The notes under the pieces are model-generated. The model saw only the letters and a program-made list of their open reading frames with translations. It had not been told where the DNA came from and did no database searches. DNA of 9,238 nucleotides from Syntrophomonadaceae bacterium (lineage in GTDB: Bacteria; Bacillota; Dethiobacteria; DTU022). The position numbers were made by a program, and so were the translations under genes. The stretch spans positions 1 to 9,238 of the forward strand of contig SLHT01000117.1 of the NCBI GenBank assembly GCA_007136055.1, read 5' to 3'. Within the stretch, counting starts at the first letter, position 1, and each line of letters opens with the position of its first letter. Positions 7,515 to 9,238 of this stretch are shown here, piece after piece.

Positions 7515-7532
7515 CTTCCACCACCTGATAAC

Positions 7533-8951
7533 TTAAGAATTTCGACGCTTATAAGATGCGGGAATAGAGATTTCTTCCCTGTATTTAGCAACAGTCCGCC
7601 TCGATATAGTGATGTCCCGCTCTTTCAGAAGTTCAGCCAGACATTGATCGCTAAGCGGCCTGGCCGGGTCCTCGGCCTCAACCAGTTCCTTGATATGGGA
7701 CTTGATGCTATGTGAAGAGTAATCTGTCCCTCCGACACCAGACAGGCCGCTTGAAAAGAAAAATTTCAGGGAAAACAGGCCTCGCGGCGTTTGAATATAC
7801 TTATTGGAGGTGGCCCGGCTGACAGTCGATTCATGCACTCCTATATTAAGGGCAACATCCTTTAAAGTAAGCGGTTTAAGCTTTTTTATGCCTTCATCCA
7901 GAAAAGCTTTTTGGATATCGACAATCTGCTGGGAAACTTTGTGCAGGGTTAGACGCCTTTGCTCTATACTGCGGATCAGCCAAAAGGCTTTCTCAATTTT
8001 ATTTTTAACAAATGAAGCTACCTGCTCATCTTCTGATTTGTTTTTGAGCATCCGCTGGTAAAAGGGGCTGATCATCAGGTGGGGGATACTGCTGTCGTTC
8101 CCCATGATCACATATTTATTATCAACCTTTTCAACAATCACATCAGGTATGATATAACGGGTTTCGTCACCCTGGCCGAAAACAGACCCCGGCTTAGGGT
8201 TTAAGGTGCGAATAAACTCTACAACTTCCCGCACTTTTTCTTCTTCGCAATGAAGGCGGGAAGCAATATAACCATAACGGCCGTCAGCGGCTGCGGGGAG
8301 GTAGTGCCTGACAATATCAGTGGCAAGAAGCGGTGAAGAGTTGAGTCTTTTTAGCTGCAGCATCAAGCATTCCTGCAAATTTCGGCAACCTATGCCGGCA
8401 GGCTCGAGCTTTTGAACAATATAAAGCCCCGCTTCAAGATCCTTTATATCTACACCAAGCGCGGCAGTCAAATCCTCAAGTTCACCCTGCAGGTATCCAT
8501 TTTGATCAAGGTTTCCAACCAGGTAAGCAGCAATGCTGTACTTTCGCTTACTAAGCGGCAGCATGCGAAGCTGACCCAGCAAATCCTCAACCATGTTGCC
8601 TTCTCCCCCGGCATAATTCTCTAATGCAGACTGGTATTCAAACCGATCCACAGACCTGCCGGGTGAAGTTAAAGCTGTATCAAGATCCATATCACGAAAA
8701 TATTCTTCCCACGGAAATTCATCTTCACCCTTATGTTCCGCGGTTGTTTCTGCCACCGGCTCAGGTTCTTCAGCTTTTTCCGGTTCTTTCGATTCCATAA
8801 TTTCAAGAGCCGGGTTATTGAGGAGTGCATCCTGAATATGATCCTGCAATTCCAGAGCGGAATACTGTAACAGGGTTATGGCCAGTTTTAGCTCCGGAGT
8901 CATGATCAGTTTTTGAGTCTGTTCCAGTTTTAAGTTGTAATCGAGCTTCAC
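7533..8951 (-). CDS. rpoN: RNA polymerase sigma-54 factor
   Basis: Sigma-54 directs RNA polymerase to -24/-12 promoters and needs an AAA+ activator to open them. In Firmicutes it is also called SigL. The 472-residue product has all three regions. Region I is residues 1-50, with LEQTQKLIMTPELKLAITLLQ. An acidic region II linker spans about 51-105 and is rich in E, D and P. Region III has the core-binding domain with LEPAGIGCRNLQECL (182-196) and FIRTLNPKPGS, a helix-turn-helix near 363-392 (LKDVALNIGVHESTVSRA), and the RpoN box SRRTVAKYRE at 450-459, one residue from the ARRTVAKYRE consensus. The start is GTG with GGTGG (8959-8963) 7 bases upstream. It follows whiA and leads directly into pgk, so it may set or share the expression of the glycolytic operon. 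Confidence 0.99.
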   Translation of the reverse strand: MKLDYNLKLEQTQKLIMTPELKLAITLLQYSALELQDHIQDALLNNPALEIMESKEPEKAEEPEPVAETTAEHKGEDEFPWEEYFRDMDLDTALTSPGRSVDRFEYQSALENYAGGEGNMVEDLLGQLRMLPLSKRKYSIAAYLVGNLDQNGYLQGELEDLTAALGVDIKDLEAGLYIVQKLEPAGIGCRNLQECLMLQLKRLNSSPLLATDIVRHYLPAAADGRYGYIASRLHCEEEKVREVVEFIRTLNPKPGSVFGQGDETRYIIPDVIVEKVDNKYVIMGNDSSIPHLMISPFYQRMLKNKSEDEQVASFVKNKIEKAFWLIRSIEQRRLTLHKVSQQIVDIQKAFLDEGIKKLKPLTLKDVALNIGVHESTVSRATSNKYIQTPRGLFSLKFFFSSGLSGVGGTDYSSHSIKSHIKELVEAEDPARPLSDQCLAELLKERDITISRRTVAKYREEISIPASYKRRNS

Positions 8952-9071
8952 GCCTTCACCACCCTTTAAGCACAGCCGACAAGTAAAAGCAGGCCTTTAT
9001 TCATATTTCTCTACTGCGTTTTGAATTCCTGCTATTGAATCAAAGAGGTGGCATGATCTTTGCTAAGAGCG
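8952..9071. other. 120-base whiA-rpoN intergenic region
   Basis: On the minus strand this region carries the rpoN ribosome binding site near its end. A 12-codon open frame, MNKGLLLLVGCA (9004-8966), stops just before that site. An inverted repeat CAAAGA / TCTTTG (9041-9046 and 9057-9062) lies near the whiA stop but has no T tract, so it is not a clear terminator. I found no good -35/-10 pair directed at rpoN. The gene may be read from the upstream whiA transcript or from a promoter I cannot recognise. The plus strand carries a sigma-54-type promoter match (separate entry). Confidence 0.5.
9049..9064 (+). promoter_or_regulatory. Sigma-54 (-24/-12) promoter-like element
   Basis: The plus strand reads TGGCATGATCTTTGCT. 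The GG (9050-9051) and GC (9062-9063) dinucleotides are exactly 10 bases apart, as sigma-54 promoters require. The flanking bases fit TGGCAC and TTGCW with a single change (T for C in TGGCAT). Transcription would begin near 9075 and run antisense into the 3' end of whiA; no plus-strand gene follows in the window. Its position 100 bases from the rpoN start suggests autoregulation by bound RpoN or an antisense RNA. No activator site could be identified. The match is seen directly; function is inferred. Confidence 0.5.
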
Positions 9072-9238
9072 CTAAACGGCGATTTTATTAAGAATCTTTT
9101 CCAATTGATTGAAGCGATGGTTCATACCTGACTTGCTGACCGGTGGTTCGATCATTTCACCCAGTTCCTTTAAAGAAGCTTCCGGAAAATTCTTCCTCAG
9201 CAAAGCTGCTTCTCTTAAGGCAGGAGTCAGGTTGCCCA
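9072..9238 (-). CDS. whiA: WhiA family DNA-binding protein, C-terminal 54 residues
   Basis: WhiA is a Gram-positive DNA-binding protein linked to sporulation control in actinomycetes and to cell division and chromosome segregation in Bacillus. Only the C-terminal helix-turn-helix end is in the window. The visible residues include LREAALLRKNFPEASLKELGEMIEPPVSKSGMNHRFNQLEKI and end at a TAG (9072-9074). The run LKELGEM, PPVSKSG.NHR is the diagnostic end of the family. The N-terminal homing-endonuclease-like domain lies beyond the window edge. In many Firmicutes whiA follows rapZ and the yvcK gene, which would be expected further right but cannot be seen. Confidence 0.93.
   Translation of the reverse strand, partial: GNLTPALREAALLRKNFPEASLKELGEMIEPPVSKSGMNHRFNQLEKILNKIAV

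Noticed and set aside
1..9238. CRISPR arrays, tRNA/rRNA genes, insertion sequences, prophage or defence genes
   Set aside because: I saw no regularly spaced repeats, tRNA-like folds, transposase-like proteins or terminal inverted repeats. Nearly all the sequence is accounted for by conserved housekeeping genes.

Overview
The window is a single-direction block, with every supported gene on the minus strand. It looks like chromosomal core DNA from a Gram-positive, Clostridia-type Firmicute. This rests on the WhiA C-terminus, a small SecG, RNase R, cofactor-independent phosphoglycerate mutase, strong AGGAGG-like ribosome binding sites, frequent GTG/TTG starts, and the order rpoN / lower glycolysis / secG / rnr. 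The genus cannot be read from the sequence.

In transcription order, right to left: the last 54 codons of whiA (9238-9072); a 120-base spacer holding a near-perfect sigma-54 (-24/-12) promoter match that points back into whiA; rpoN for sigma-54 (8951-7533); pgk (7514-6321); a 138-base spacer; tpiA (6182-5415); gpmI (5418-3883, overlapping tpiA by 4 bases); eno (3871-2597); a 102-base spacer with a sigma-A-type promoter; secG (2494-2270); a rho-independent terminator and a second possible promoter; and rnr for RNase R (2135 to beyond position 1, 711 codons visible).

The four enzymes Pgk, TpiA, GpmI and Eno cover triose phosphate to phosphoenolpyruvate, except the glyceraldehyde-3-phosphate dehydrogenase step. 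The cggR-gapA pair that usually heads this operon in Firmicutes is absent, and rpoN lies 18 bases ahead of pgk instead. secG and rnr form a second unit for protein export and RNA turnover, with signals that partly separate them from glycolysis and from each other.

No mobile element, CRISPR array, tRNA, rRNA or clearly foreign gene was seen. The window is mostly conserved housekeeping. The points worth a second look are the sigma-54 site beside rpoN, the missing gapA/cggR, the ambiguous rnr start at a run of six A, the run of four non-ATG starts, and the in-frame pgk-tpiA spacer.
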